From the NCBI RefSeq assembly GCF_018873765.1, contig NC_057916.1:31347501-31411500 (forward strand): a DNA stretch of 64,000 bases, in the 5' to 3' direction. This document shows, in pieces, positions 1 to 11,462 of this stretch (its first letter is position 1; each line of letters starts with the position of its first letter). Source of the stretch: Telopea speciosissima. Taxonomy: Eukaryota; Streptophyta; Magnoliopsida; Proteales; Proteaceae. A model generated the notes under the pieces. The model did not search any database, was not told the origin of the DNA, and saw only the letters and a list, made by a program, of their open reading frames with translations. The translations under genes and the position numbers were made by a program.

Positions 1-142
1 ACGTTGGGCATCTTTCGAAACATTAAATTTTTCCTATTAAACAAATTCAATTAGTACAAGTCTAAACCCAAATAAAAAATCAATACTTACCTTTGAAATT
101 AGGTCAATTTTATCGTGAAAATAAGATGGGATATCACCATAC

Positions 143-529
143 CTCAATTTTCTTCCACGCATCTTCTTTATGATGATTCGGAACCTTTCTCCAGTCAGGA
201 TAGTTTAATGGTAGTAGGGTTGGGATCCTAGCAAGTAGTCCAAAGTATGTGGATGCCTCAGCTGCATTAGTGCCAACTACAATGTCATGCTTGTCTAATT
301 CCAAATCTTTCTTAGTAGAGCTAGTCCTTGCATTGATAGAAAGGCCTCTTGTGTGCCATCTCTTACGACCTACAATTAAAAAATGTGACGGTATTAGTGA
401 CTAATGTGCTGTCCAATTAATGCAATCAGCCTAATTATTAAGTATTCAAAACTAGAAACCGAATGTTGTACTTGTAGATGACGATGACAATGATGCATTA
501 GGATCCCCAGAACTCTGTTGCTCAGCCAT
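143..529 (-). CDS. 5' exons of an En/Spm-type plant transposase (partial)
   Basis: On the minus strand an ATG at 529-527 opens a Ser/Thr-rich leader (MAEQQSSGDPNASL). An intron with GT donor near 470 and AG acceptor at 371-370 then joins in phase to an exon at 369-143, which ends at a GAG|GTATGG donor. The second exon reads RKRWHTRGLS and later NYPDWRKVPNHHKEDAW. The W-x3-P-x5-K/E-x-x-W pattern resembles the start of the plant transposase (Ptta/En/Spm) region carried by CACTA elements. The rest of the protein would lie left of the window. The exon model is inferred from splice consensus and open frame only; the family assignment fits the CACTA terminus at 4447. Confidence 0.55.
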
Positions 530-1072
530 CACCTAAACATGCATTGGAACAAAATCACAATTATAGTAAGTATATGTGCTTGTCAAGTGCACTTAAAACA
601 AATAAAGAGAAGTTAAGCACAATAAGCACCTTGCCATATGATGGTACCCTAACTTTCTTAATAACCTATAAAAAGGGAAGGCCTAAAATCAATCATAAAT
701 TGACTATCAACACAAGAAATCAAATCAGAAGCAGCTTTGGAAACTATCGAAATGTAGAATAACAGAACAACTCAGACCTAAAACCTATGATAATTATAGC
801 AATTAGAAAAAGAAAAATAAGACTCCATAAAAGACACCATTCTGGCATCACTATTTCATGCTTCTATATGCATGAACACTATTTTTTTTTTTTTACATAT
901 ATGCCCATCAAATGTGTTGCTTGTACAAGAGGATAGACGAAATTTGGCTGAGAAACAAGCTAAATTTGAATTGATGAAATTTGAATTGTAGATACAACCA
1001 AAACTGATGTCTGGAGCTTTGTTCATCTCTTGTTTTATCTTTGCCTCTCTCTATCTCTTTCTCTCTCTCAAG

Positions 1073-1234
1073 TCTCAACACAACCTTTGAAGGAGCTTTT
1101 CTATAAGAATGAGAGCCTCCAACAGAGTCCTCTATTCATTGTAACCGAATCTTATGGAGGGAAATTTGCTGTTACTAATGGACTGCCAGATGTAAAAGCC
1201 ATTAAAGCTAGAGAATTGAAGTTTAAACTTGGAG
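1073..1234 (+). pseudogene. Captured exon of a serine carboxypeptidase-like (SCPL51-type) gene
   Basis: The 162-base exon-like segment follows a long pyrimidine tract ending in AG (1071-1072) and stops at GGAG|GTAATT (donor at 1235). It reads LKELFYKNESLQQ then SPLFIVTESYGGKFAV. ESYGG is the catalytic serine motif of S10 serine carboxypeptidases, and the flanking residues fit the SCPL51-like branch. Neighbouring exons with the catalytic Asp and His are not seen, so this cannot encode an enzyme. Splice sites at both edges indicate capture at the DNA level into the CACTA element. I am confident of the family and less sure of the exact subfamily. Confidence 0.82.
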
Positions 1235-2807
1235 GTAATTCAAACTGAATCTTTTCTTAATATTAGAAAATTTTAAACCCTTTAGGTCTCACCATCACCA
1301 AACTTTGTAATTCAACTAGGACTGTTTTGATCTAATTTTGTGTGTTTTTAGATATTGTCTTTAGGTCTCACCATTACACCTTGTAAGCTGCCATTACAAT
1401 CCTAATTAGTCCATGTCAATTCCCTTTATTGTATGCATATATGGGCGTTCTCCTCATACTTTCTATCTTCAGTTACTTGTAATGGATTACAGTGCAAAAT
1501 AAAATTGTCCATTAACTCAAACTTTCCTTAAGCCCTAGCCAACAACCATCATACCAAAACCTAACCCCCTAGTTTTACTGCAAACTGTACTTTTTACTTT
1601 AGTTTTAATCCTTTTCCCACCCAAACAGTTACTTTTCCTTCTCCTAAATTTGCCCGTCTAATTGCTATTCTGGTTATTTTAGGATTGTTTTTACTCTCAA
1701 TGGATTAAAAAGCTGATTCTTTGTAGGCCCATAGTTCTATATGCGATGTGGGATGTCCAGTGGTTGTCAAGCATCAAATTGGTATGAAAACTTTAGTGCG
1801 TGACTTTCCTACATCACTCCTCCCCTTCATGTATTTCTAAAACTAATTAAAATTTTAGTTTTGCATATAATTCAAAACATCAATGAAGCAAATACAAGGA
1901 GAAAGAACAGCAACGAAGAATAAGTAAACATAGAATAGAAGAGGAGGAATAATGAAGAAGGATAAGGGAAAGGAGGATGAAACACCTGTAATGATGTAAC
2001 GTGAGAAGAAAGGGGAAGAGAAGCAATCGGCTAACATGAATAGCATGATAGTACCTCTCAGCAGCACATTAAGCCATAAAACTTGATTCAAATTCCAATC
2101 AATTTTATGTCTCCATAACTGGTTACATATATAAGGAAAATAAAGAAAAGAAATCCTAAATGGTTTCTAAAACTGGAAGCAAAATTTATTCAAACACTAT
2201 CTCTATGATTCTATCAACATTAATAAAATAATAAATGAAATTACAAAATTACCCAAAGAAATAAATTCCTATATCCTACATTTAACTGCATCAATGTCCC
2301 TCCTCCACAGATTTATTTACCATTATACCAAGATTATGTCTTCTTCTTGTTCAAGAACTTGGAACTTCCAACTAATTATGCAATTGCCACTACCTTTAAA
2401 TTCGGAACTGTTTAGTGCTTGGGTGGGCCAATAGCGACACATAATCAGGATTTTGGAACTCAGGGTTCCATTAAAACCCCTTAAGAAACCAACCCTTGAC
2501 CTTTCTAATACTTTCTATCAAAGGGAACCCTTTTAGTCCATTTTGAACATACTTCCAGCCCTAAAGAAAACTTAAGTAACCTACTAATCAGATCCACAGG
2601 TAAGGAACCTGGTCTCAAAGAACCTGCATGCCAAATTCCTTGGTTTTTACTCTTTAGCCTCCAATCCTCTGGCTATGTTTAGCTTCCCAGCAAGTGAAAT
2701 TTAAGGAATATGAAGGCTCCATCTGTTGGGAAAGTGAAGTGAAATAAAGAAAATCCTCAATTCTCCTTGTCATGTTTGGTTGTCTACCAGCATATTGCCA
2801 AGGGAAG

Positions 2808-2809
<2 letters not shown>

Positions 2810-2860
<51 letters not shown>
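2810..2860. repeat. (TC)n microsatellite
   Basis: An uninterrupted TC dinucleotide run of about 51 bases. Its minus strand reads as an Arg-Glu repeat inside a spurious open frame. Confidence 0.97.
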
Positions 2861-2863
<3 letters not shown>

Positions 2864-4109
2864 ATCTACAAATACAGTTAAGGCAATGAAAGGAACGATG
2901 GCAGTAGCACTGGCTGTTGGTCGGACAAAATTTTGAACCACTGAAGTTTTGCACACCTTAAAATATAGGTGGGTGACAAGGAAAATCTTAGTCCCTAAAT
3001 AAATCCTGTCCCTAGACACAAGCAACCCAACATAGCCTTTGGGTCTCCAACAAACATCAGGAATTCTTCTAGGTCCTGTAATAACATATTATCAATAACA
3101 AGAGATCACCTCATAGCAAGCAAGTGTGGGTGTCAGATTCGGAAAATCCCCAAAAAAATATACATGATTCTAGGACTAGCGATATACAGAACTTTAAAAA
3201 AAAATTATACTTATTATTAGTTATCTTAATATTATAAAATGTTATCAAACATATCAACTTTAAATGTAAAAAAAAAAACTACGCCCCAAATAAAATATTA
3301 CATTATCGACTCTTATTCCAAAACAATGGTTTGTAAAGAGGTATAATATGTTACCAAACGGTGGTTTGTAGTTAAGGTCAACAGATTGGCTATGGATTCA
3401 GGGTCTAAAATGAATCCATATATAAACTATGATCATAAATGGTTTTATGATCCAGTATAAACACATGTTCATACATATATAAACTAAATAAGCAAATCCA
3501 TAGATAAACACAGAATGAATCGAAGCGTAAACAGAGAGAGCGAGAGAGAAAGGAGAGTTTAAGATTAAAAAAAAATTTAAAACAATGAACTCAACTACGA
3601 AACCCTAAACGAAAGAATATTGAACAAAAACTTGAAATACTAACAACAGATCAAACACAAGAACTAATACTTTATGAGAAATCAAAACATGTAAGAAAAA
3701 AGCAGAGGAGAAGGGTTGAATGGGATCGAACCTTGTGGGACTTGCGAGAATTGGTATGATTGATGAGAATCTCCAAAATCTTTTACTAATAGAATGCCTC
3801 CAATCTATTACATACCTGGTGAAACACCGTGTTATCATCAATTCACCACTCAACTAGCAACAGTTGCCGATTCACCGTTTCTCTGTCGTTTGAAAGAGAT
3901 TTCAGAGAGGTTTGACGGTTGAGAGAGGAAAAAGATTTGAGAGAACTGATCGACTCACCGCTGCTCTGGAGTTTGAAAATACTTTTGAGAGAACTTTGAG
4001 AGAGAGATGGAAAGAGCGGGGGAAACGAAAAGGTTTTTGAGAGAGAGATGGAAATTAAGCGTGGGGAAGTGAAAACGAATTGGGGTTTTTTTTTTGGAAA
4101 CCTATTATT

Positions 4110-4447
4110 TTATATGGCGTTTATTTATAAACGTCGTTGTATTGTGACATACAACGGCATTTTATTGAAAACGCCGTTAATAAAAATATTAAATCGTTAT
4201 TAAATAGTAAGCTACAGTGGCGTTTGTTAGGGAAACGCCATGAAAACTAATTTGTTTAACAGCGATTGTGTACAAACGTCGTTATATATTCATATATGAC
4301 GACGTTTATACCTAAACGCCATTATACCTTTATATATCACGGCATTTTTAACAAAATGTCGGTATATCTTCATATATGACGACATTTGTAGAAAATGCCG
4401 CAATAGCTCAACCCAAAGTGCCGTCGTTGCACCAATTTCTTGTAGTG
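4110..4447. repeat. CACTA subterminal repeats and terminal inverted repeat
   Basis: Short motifs related to acgccgtt, gacgacgtt and acggcattt recur about a dozen times in both orientations. The 17-base terminus is at 4431-4447. Such arrays bind the TNPA-like protein in characterised CACTA elements; that role is inferred here. Confidence 0.75.
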
Positions 4448-4448
4448 A

Positions 4449-4839
4449 AAGGACCAGCTCGCAGACATATTTACTAAACCGCTCGGTACTGCATGGTTTC
4501 AGTTCATTCGAGACAAGCTGAAGATCCGGGTACCGGATTCTCCACCTTGAGGGGGTGTATCAAGGGTATATGAGTCTTTCTCTCTCAAGATTGCTTGTGC
4601 CTAAAATCTTGAGATATGCAATCACACTAAACATGGCAAGCCAAATCGTATCTGTCACATGTGATATAGAATCATCTCTTGGAAGGCAGCTCAATGGATC
4701 TTTGTCAACTTTCTATATTTTATGTGATTACATTCCATGTAAATACATAGTGAATATTTGCTTGATGTACTCATATTTATACTCTCACCTTGAGAGATAT
4801 CAATTCAATGCAATGAATTCCGTTTTACAACTTCCAACA
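4449..4839 (+). mobile_element. 3' end of a Copia retrotransposon: RNase H tail plus 3' LTR
   Basis: The segment opens with DQLADIFTKPLG, the conserved end of Copia RNase H, and continues to a stop after a proline pair. A polypurine tract (ttgaggggg) precedes an LTR that starts TGTATCAAGG at 4556 and ends CCAACA at 4839 (284 bp). The CACTA element removed or displaced everything upstream within this window. The sequence directly after 4839 is already LINE-A ORF1-like, so this Copia probably inserted into LINE-A ORF1. The other LTR would lie left of the window. Confidence 0.8.
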
Positions 4840-6829
4840 GGGGGAAGCAGGGGGTTCTTTAGATGATACAGGTTGTTCAAGGCCGAAAGTGGGTGGTCTT
4901 GGTGGAGGGGCTGGTGAGGGTTCCTCCTCTTCGGGTGGTGTTTTGGTGGCTGGCTCGGGTTTGGATAAACATGGAGAAGCTATGAAGAAAGGGGTGTCCT
5001 GGGCATCATTCTTTCAATCGTCTTCAAGTTCTCTTAATAGTGAAGGTTTGGAATTGAGTTTTATTGAGCCTGTTTGTATTGATGGCAAGCGTGTTGCACA
5101 ATGTTCTTCAGCCATGCTACGGGCAGAATTATCAAAATGGAAGAACACCCTTCTTGGGAACTTCATTGGTCATAGGCCAAGTTTTACCTTTGTTAAGGAA
5201 ATGCTGCTGAAATAATGGTGTATTTCTGGCCATGTGGATGTTAATCTCTTAGAGAGTGGATTCTTTGTTTTTTGATTCAATTTGGAGGAAGATAAAGTCA
5301 AAGTTTTAGAAGGAGGGCCATGGACTGTGTAGCAAAGGCCCTTAATCCTTTGGCCTTGGAAACCAGGAATGAAGCATGAAAAGGTTGAACTGACCTCCAT
5401 CCCTGTCTGGGTTACCTTCCCCAACCTTCCATTTCATTTATGGAATGTGGAGGCTTTGAGTTCAATAGCTAGTGTTATTGACAAACCGATTGCCACTGAT
5501 AAAATGACAAAGACTAAGGAATGGCTCTCCTTTGCCCGTCTGTGTGTAGAAATTGAAGCTACTAATGACCTCCCGGATCAAGTGGCAGTCCATGACGACG
5601 AAGGGCTATTTTTTTTTAAAAAAGTGAAGTATGAATGGTGCCCTCCTCGTTGCAGTTGTTGTATGACTTTTGGCCACAACACCAACCAATGTGGTGTTAT
5701 CCAAGCTTCGCAGAAGGGTATTAGCCGAAAAGAATAGGGGGTGAAATCGGGTGCAGGTCTATCTCAGGTGGTTGGAGCGGCTCTTGGTGGTGGTGCTCAG
5801 GCCATGCACGGTGGTGATGGTGCTGAGGTTCAAAATTCAAATCTAGGCACCATTGGGGGAGACAGATCTGCAGGGATCACACTTTCTCCAAATAGGAAAG
5901 GAGTGAAATCTTTGGAGATATCCAAATCTGCCACTCCAAATAACCTGCCTATTTCGTCGCCTAAGATTCAGGTTGGTAAAGGGAAGGAAATTGTCCATGT
6001 TAATGCATTTACCTTGCAAGAGGATCTAACGGAGGAAGTTGCATACGACCCAACGGAGTTGATGCTTGATGCTGATTCATGCAATATTCTACTAGGAAAG
6101 GAGCTGGAAGATGGGTAAGATCCTAGGGAAATAATGCCAAATGTAGCATATCCTAGGGATTTTTTCAATAAGGATGATGGGGAGAAAAGGGAAATAATAC
6201 CAAATATAGCAGTTCCTATCTGGAGTTATGGTAGGAATGATAATGCAGTTGTAACAGTTGGTGAAGATTTGGTGAATCGGGGAAATTCAAATCACATGAA
6301 TATTACAGCAGGTTCTTCTCTTATGCAAGCCCATGTGCTGGCCACTAAGGAAGGAATTGATTAGGAAGGAGAGAGGAATAATGGTTCAAATATGGATAGA
6401 AATATTACTGCTCTTACAAATCTGGAAAGCAATGCTGATTGGGGAGGTGCTATTAGGGAATCCCTCTTGAAGATCCTTGATGAGGAGGGCAAGATTGATG
6501 GAGATATCATTGGAGAGGGGGTTAAAGAAGATACTTGGTCAATTTCAAATCCCAAATCTGTCAGCCTATATTCAAAAGGAAGGAAGGATTCGGCCAACTC
6601 TATTCATAAAGATCCTCTCCTAGAAGGTATGTCGTCCAATCCTCATATCCCCAATTTTTTAAATTTGGATAAAGAGGGGAGAGGGCTAAGGGAGCAGGGA
6701 AAGAGAAGAATCTTGACTTCTTTCAAACCTCAGCGCATTGAAGTCACTACCCATGTTAATTCGACTGTGAAGGGGTCTGATTTCAGCTTAGCTTTGGGGG
6801 GTAAGAAGCTGGCTCCAACCCCCTATTAA
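4840..6829 (+). pseudogene. LINE-A ORF1: DUF4283-type nucleic-acid-binding protein with zinc knuckle
   Basis: A single reading frame runs through 4889-6829 with about six internal stops. The early part (around 5050-5480) resembles the DUF4283 region of plant LINE ORF1 proteins, with VLEGGPWTV and PVWVTFPNLPFHLW. A CCHC zinc knuckle with C-x2-C-x4-H-x4-C spacing is encoded at 5651-5692, ending GHNTNQC. The remainder is low-complexity and polar. In L1 LINEs, ORF1 packages the RNA. At least one stop (TGA in the FVF*FNLE context) is what CGA would give after C-to-T change. The Copia LTR at 4839 abuts the left edge, so the true start is missing. Confidence 0.8.
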
Positions 6830-6838
6830 CCGTTCCTA

Positions 6839-9554
6839 ATGAATTGTCTTTGCTGGAATGTGAGAGGGCTGAATGCCCCTGAAAAACAAAGAAGTGTTAA
6901 GAGAATGCTTGCAGCCAAGGAGTACAAGATGGCTATTCTCTTAGAAACAAAAATAAAGGAGGCTAATGTTGATACAACTTCCAAAACCTGAAGAGGGGAT
7001 GGAGCTTCAGTCATAATTGTAGTCTTGAGCACCATACCAGAATCTTGATTGGCTGGGATAAGGAGAGTCTAAAGGTTAAAATTATTAAAACTAAACATCA
7101 ATTTATCCATTTGGAAATTGGCATTATAGGTACTTTTTTGGCCTTCCAATGTACGACAGTTTATGCCTTTAACACTCTTGAGGGGAGGCTTAAGCTGTGG
7201 AGGGACCTTGAGGAGATTGCTAATGGGATTCTCGATCCTTGGGTTGTAATGGGAGATTTTAATATTGTGAGACATCAAAATGAGAAGCTTGGAGGGGATG
7301 CCATTCTCTAGGGAGCTGTTGAGGATCTCAACTCTTGTATTTTTAATTCAGGCCTAGCTGATTTGAAGTGGAAGGGAGAATTGTTCACATGGAATAATAA
7401 CCAAAGTGGCAGCCATAGAATTTGTTGCAAACTTGATCGGGTCTTAGTTAACAACCTATGGTTGGATAAACTAAGATTTTTTGAGGCAAACTTCCTTTGT
7501 CCGGGCATCTCTGGCCACAGTCCAATCATCCTCAAGATATTGGACAACATCAATTTAGGCCCAAAGCCCTTTAAGTTCTTTGATGCTTGGACCACTTATG
7601 GAGATTACACTGAAGTTGTTAAGAGAGGTTGGGCTCTCCCTTTAAAGCCGCAGTCCAATCCCCTCCTTAGTTTTGCTGCTAAGTTGAAAAATGTTAAGCT
7701 TGAGCTGAAAAGGTGGAATAAAGAGGATTTTGGTGATGTTTTTCACTCAGTCAAGGTGGCCGAAGAGGATCTTACCAGAATTCAGCATGACATTTCTCAG
7801 AATCCGTTGGATGAGTCTCTAGTTATCCTTGAGAAGGAAGCCAAGGGCAAACTTTGGAGTGCGTTGCAAATGGAGGAGAGGTTCTTAAAAGAAAAATCTA
7901 GAATTAAGTGGCTCCAACTTGGGGACGGGAATAACAGTTTTTTCCACAAGTTAATGCGCAGTAGATTCAATAGAAAACACATTCTGGAGATTGTGGATCA
8001 GGATGGGGAGGTGATTGATGATCCTAAAAGAATTAAAGAAGAGGCTGTGAAGTTCTAAAGAAATTTGTTTGGAGCTGCATCTTTGGATGAGGGAACCTGT
8101 CTGGATTTTATCCATCTTTCGGGGGCTATTTCAGAATTTCAGGCTATTGAGCTGGAAAAGGAGATTAGTAGTGAGGAGATCAAGGGTGTGGTCTTTGCTA
8201 TGAAAGACTCTAAAGCCTCTGGGCCTGATGGTTTCGGGGCAAGCTTCTACAAATCATCCTGGGAGGTTATTGAGGAGGATCTAACCAAGGCTATTAAATG
8301 GTTCTTTGAGAACTCTTTCATGCCCTTTTCGATGAATGCTACTTTTATATCCCTGATTCCAAAATCAGGGGATGTTTCCTCTTTTGCGGGCTTTAGGCCC
8401 ATTGCCCTTTGCAACCTGCTCTACAAGATCATTACTAAGATTATCTCCAATAGACTCCAGAAGATTATTGGTGATGTGGTCAGCTTCAACCAATCAGCAT
8501 TTATCAAAGGGAGATCTATAGTTGATAATATTCTGGTTTGCCATGATATTGTGAGAGGAATTGAGCAGAAAGCTGCCAACCCCACTGTGGTTTTGAAGGT
8601 TGATCTCCACAAATCCTATGACTCCTTAAGCAGAAACTTTTTATTTGGAGTGATGGAAAGGATGGGCTTCATAGGGAAATTCCTTGGATGGGTCAAGGCT
8701 TGTGTGACTACCCCTATGTTCTCCATCCTCATCAATGGTAGCCCTACTGGTTACTTTAGAGGAGGTAGAGGTATTAGGCAATGTGACCCCCTCTCTCCTT
8801 AGTTGTTCACTATTGCCATGGAAGCTTTTTCGGGGATTATGCGAAGGTTGGAAGTGGATGGTCAAATCAAATTGCTGCCTAGGTGTAAAGCTCTCCATTT
8901 ATCTCACCTTATATTTGCGGATGACCTAATGATCTTTGTGAAGGCCAACCGCGAATCTGTTTTGGCTAGCTTGGGGGGTCTTGATGAGTTTGCAGGTCTT
9001 TCAGGGCTGCAACTCAATAGATCTAAGTCCTTTATAATTATAGGGGGCCTTATCCAATCTAGCAGTATGGAACTCTTAGAATTCACGGGTTTCTCTGAGA
9101 CCAAACTTCCTATCAGGTACCTTGGTGTCCCTCTTATTACGGGCGGGCTATCCTTGAAAGACTGCAACCCTATATTAGACTTGGTTCGTAGGAAGTTGGA
9201 GGGGTGGAAAGCCAGGTTCTTATCTTATGCTAGGCGCCTTCAACTCATCTCCTTTGTGCTCTAAGGGTGTTACATCTACTGGGCTAGTATATTTGGGCTT
9301 CCAGGTAACCTCATTTCACAGCTCGAATCCATGTTTTCTAATTTTCTCTGGTCAGGCCCTTCGCTTGAAAGGAAAATGCACTTCATTTCTTGGGATACGA
9401 TTTGGAAGCCTAAAACGGAAGGAGGTCTACGGCTCAAATGGATTAAGGAGATGAATGTGGCTGGTATTATGAAGCAAATTTGGTGGATTGTCTCTATGCA
9501 AAATCGGCTCTGGGTGTATTGGGTCCAGCATAGGTATCTCAAACAGGAATTGCT
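6839..9554 (+). pseudogene. LINE-A ORF2, first part: AP endonuclease and reverse transcriptase
   Basis: The start ATG at 6839 opens MNCLCWNVRGLN, the usual N-terminus of L1-type endonucleases. WVVMGDFNIV and later GISGHSPIIL are further endonuclease motifs. The reverse transcriptase begins near 8150; visible motifs are FRPIALCNLLYKI, NQSAFIKGRSI, a degraded RQGDPLSP box reading RQCDPLSP, and FADD at 8914-8925. Stops or shifts occur near 6989, 7309, 8056, 8800 (TAG where glutamine is usual) and 9262. The frame stops at 9554 where the Sirevirus-like element begins and continues at 19442. Confidence 0.88.
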
Positions 9555-10952
9555 TGTTGGGTAACCTAGAGGGGGGTGAATAGGTTACCACTAGTGGATT
9601 TTGCCTCTTTTTCGATTGGTTGCACACTTATATTAAATATAAAAAGTAAAAGTAAATGAGGCACAAGATTTATAGTGATTCGGCTAACATAGCCTACATC
9701 CACTCCTCTCAACCTTGAGAGAATTCCACTAGTTTTCCCTTTCAATACAATAGGTGGGGAAATGACACCTTTACAACTCTTTTTAATAGGATAAGAGGAT
9801 CCTTACAATCTTAGTTCCAAGACAAGAGTATCCTTTCAATCTCTTAAGGATGAGAGGGTCCTTGTACTAATCTAAGTACGGTCTAGATTAATACAACAAT
9901 GCTTTATCAAATCAAAAGCATAAACAAGTAAATACAATAAAAGTTTGGTATAAATACCTATCAAAGAGTAGTGACACTTTTACCCTTTGAGTGATGGTGC
10001 TCAATGATATGAATGAGAGTGATACACCTTGAGTCTCCTAGATGATTCTCTTTGATGGCATGAGTTGGAGAGAGTGGAGAGTTAAGAGCTTGGTAAGATC
10101 TCTTTGAAGAGCTTGAATTGAATACTTTAGCTCAATAACAAATTTTCACTTTTGTACTTTCACAAATGTACTATGCACTTTTTCTATTAAAAGATGTGTT
10201 TTGTTTTTTGTTTGGATGTGTTTTATAAAGTAAAAAGTTGGAGTTTGTTTGTTCTCCAACGGATATAAAACAGTCATATTTTTAGACTGTTGGTCGACCT
10301 ATAAAGGTTGTCAGTCGACCATAAAAAACTAGCCGTTAAGGCCAAGTTTGGGGCTGTCGATCGATTGTCGGTCGACCTATGGATCGACCTACAAGTGTCG
10401 GTCGACCTATAATTCTGTTGGTTGCAACCGACAGGCTACTAGAAATAGGTGTGTGTTTTTTATGTTGTGTAGGTCGACCGACAGAGTCTGTAGGTCGATC
10501 GACAGACAGTTGTCCTGTTTTTGACTGTCTGTCAAGGGGATTTTTGGTCCAGCTTCCTTGGGACTTCATAGGTTTTTGTCCAACACTTTAATGGCCATGT
10601 TTCTTGAGTCTAGGGTATGGGAATGAGTTCCTCCTAGGGTCTCTTACATGTGAGTGCAATGTGTGTGCAATGTGATATGCATATGTAAAGAAATGTGTTC
10701 TAATGTACTTGAATCTTCTTGGAGAGTCTTTGTCTTGTTAATTCTTGGCTTCTTTTAAAAGATGTTCTTCAATCTTCAAATTTCTTCTTTTCCTTAATTC
10801 TTCTGTTGTGAGCTCCGTTGATCAAGTCTTTCCTGGATGCTTGATACTTCCAACGTCTGACTATGAAGCTTGCTTAAAGATTGGAATATTAGTATTAATC
10901 TTAATGTTTGTTATCATCAAAATTAGTTTATGGAGGAATGTGTTTTTCAACA
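9555..10952 (-). repeat. 3' LTR of the Sirevirus-like element
   Basis: 1398 bp, bounded on the plus strand by TGTTGGGTAACC and TTTTTCAACA, so TG..CA. It matches 18099-19441 along its length, with small indels mostly in the palindrome array. A purine tract lies directly beside it on the internal side (10953-10966), which marks this as the 3' LTR of a minus-strand element. Confidence 0.93.
10291..10510. promoter_or_regulatory. Array of the palindrome GGTCGACC in the LTR
   Basis: About seven copies of a core close to TCGGTCGACCTA or its reverse complement occur within 220 bases, some degenerated (gatcgacc, agtcgacc). A shorter set lies in the other LTR at 18829-19005 and one pair sits internally at 12835-12867. 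Sireviruses of other plants carry repeated palindromes upstream of the LTR promoter; a transcriptional role here is inference. Confidence 0.6.
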
Positions 10953-11462
10953 ATCTCCCCCTTTTTTATGATGACAAACATGTGATTCAAAATATGCATT
11001 ACTCATGTATGCATGCAATTCAAGATAAATATATGCATTACTCATGTAGGCATGTAACTCAAGATGAATATGTATTATCATACATCATATGATTATTTGA
11101 ATCATAATTCAAGATAAAGATAAATATGCATATCATGTATGCATGATCACATAATATGAATATTTGAATCATAATAACTTCTCCCCCTTTTGTCAACACA
11201 AAAAGGAGGTGTAGAGCATGAGTAGCTCCCCCTGAGCCAGTGCTAGTAACCAAGAACAAGCAAAAACAATCTTAGGGTGGCTCCCCCTAAGAAAATAACT
11301 TCCTGCATGGTTAGAAGAACAGAGAGCAAATAATATGAAGTCCAATAAAGTGTTAATTTTAAAAGCATCACATGCTTCAAAATAGAAGTTCCATGTTTTA
11401 AAAGTATGCCACAAAAGTACATATCAAGAGTTCTAATATAAAGTCAGTGATGTCAACTATCT
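10953..11462 (-). other. Sirevirus 3' leader with multiple polypurine tracts
   Basis: Between the extra ORF and the 3' LTR there is no convincing coding frame. Four purine tracts of the form GGGGGAG occur on the minus strand (plus-strand CTCCCCC at about 10955, 11181, 11226 and 11281). The one at 10953-10966 touches the LTR and is the probable primer for plus-strand synthesis. Repeated tracts in this place are typical of Sireviruses. Confidence 0.65.

Larger units (their letters stand above)
1..4447 (-). mobile_element. Right part of a CACTA (En/Spm) DNA transposon, left end outside the window
   Basis: The segment ends at 4447 in a motif whose reverse complement begins CACTACAAGAAATTGG, the classic terminal inverted repeat of plant CACTA elements. 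About 320 bases inside the end (4110-4430) carry many short copies of acgccgtt/aacgacgt-type motifs in both orientations, as expected for subterminal transposase-binding repeats. A transposase-like exon pair lies near the left edge on the minus strand. No matching left terminus is visible, so the element continues beyond position 1. It interrupts a Copia element that resumes at 4449-4451, with aaa at 4448-4450 as a possible 3 bp target duplication. Apart from the exons listed separately, 530-1072, 1235-2809 and 2861-4109 are AT-rich with no gene that I recognise. Confidence 0.85.

Noticed and set aside
2654..3025. Open frame with a long Arg-Glu repeat on the minus strand
   Set aside because: The repeat is a translated TC microsatellite and the flanking residues match no family I know.
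10336..10591. Overlapping frames on both strands rich in DRPT repeats
   Set aside because: They are translations of the LTR palindrome array.
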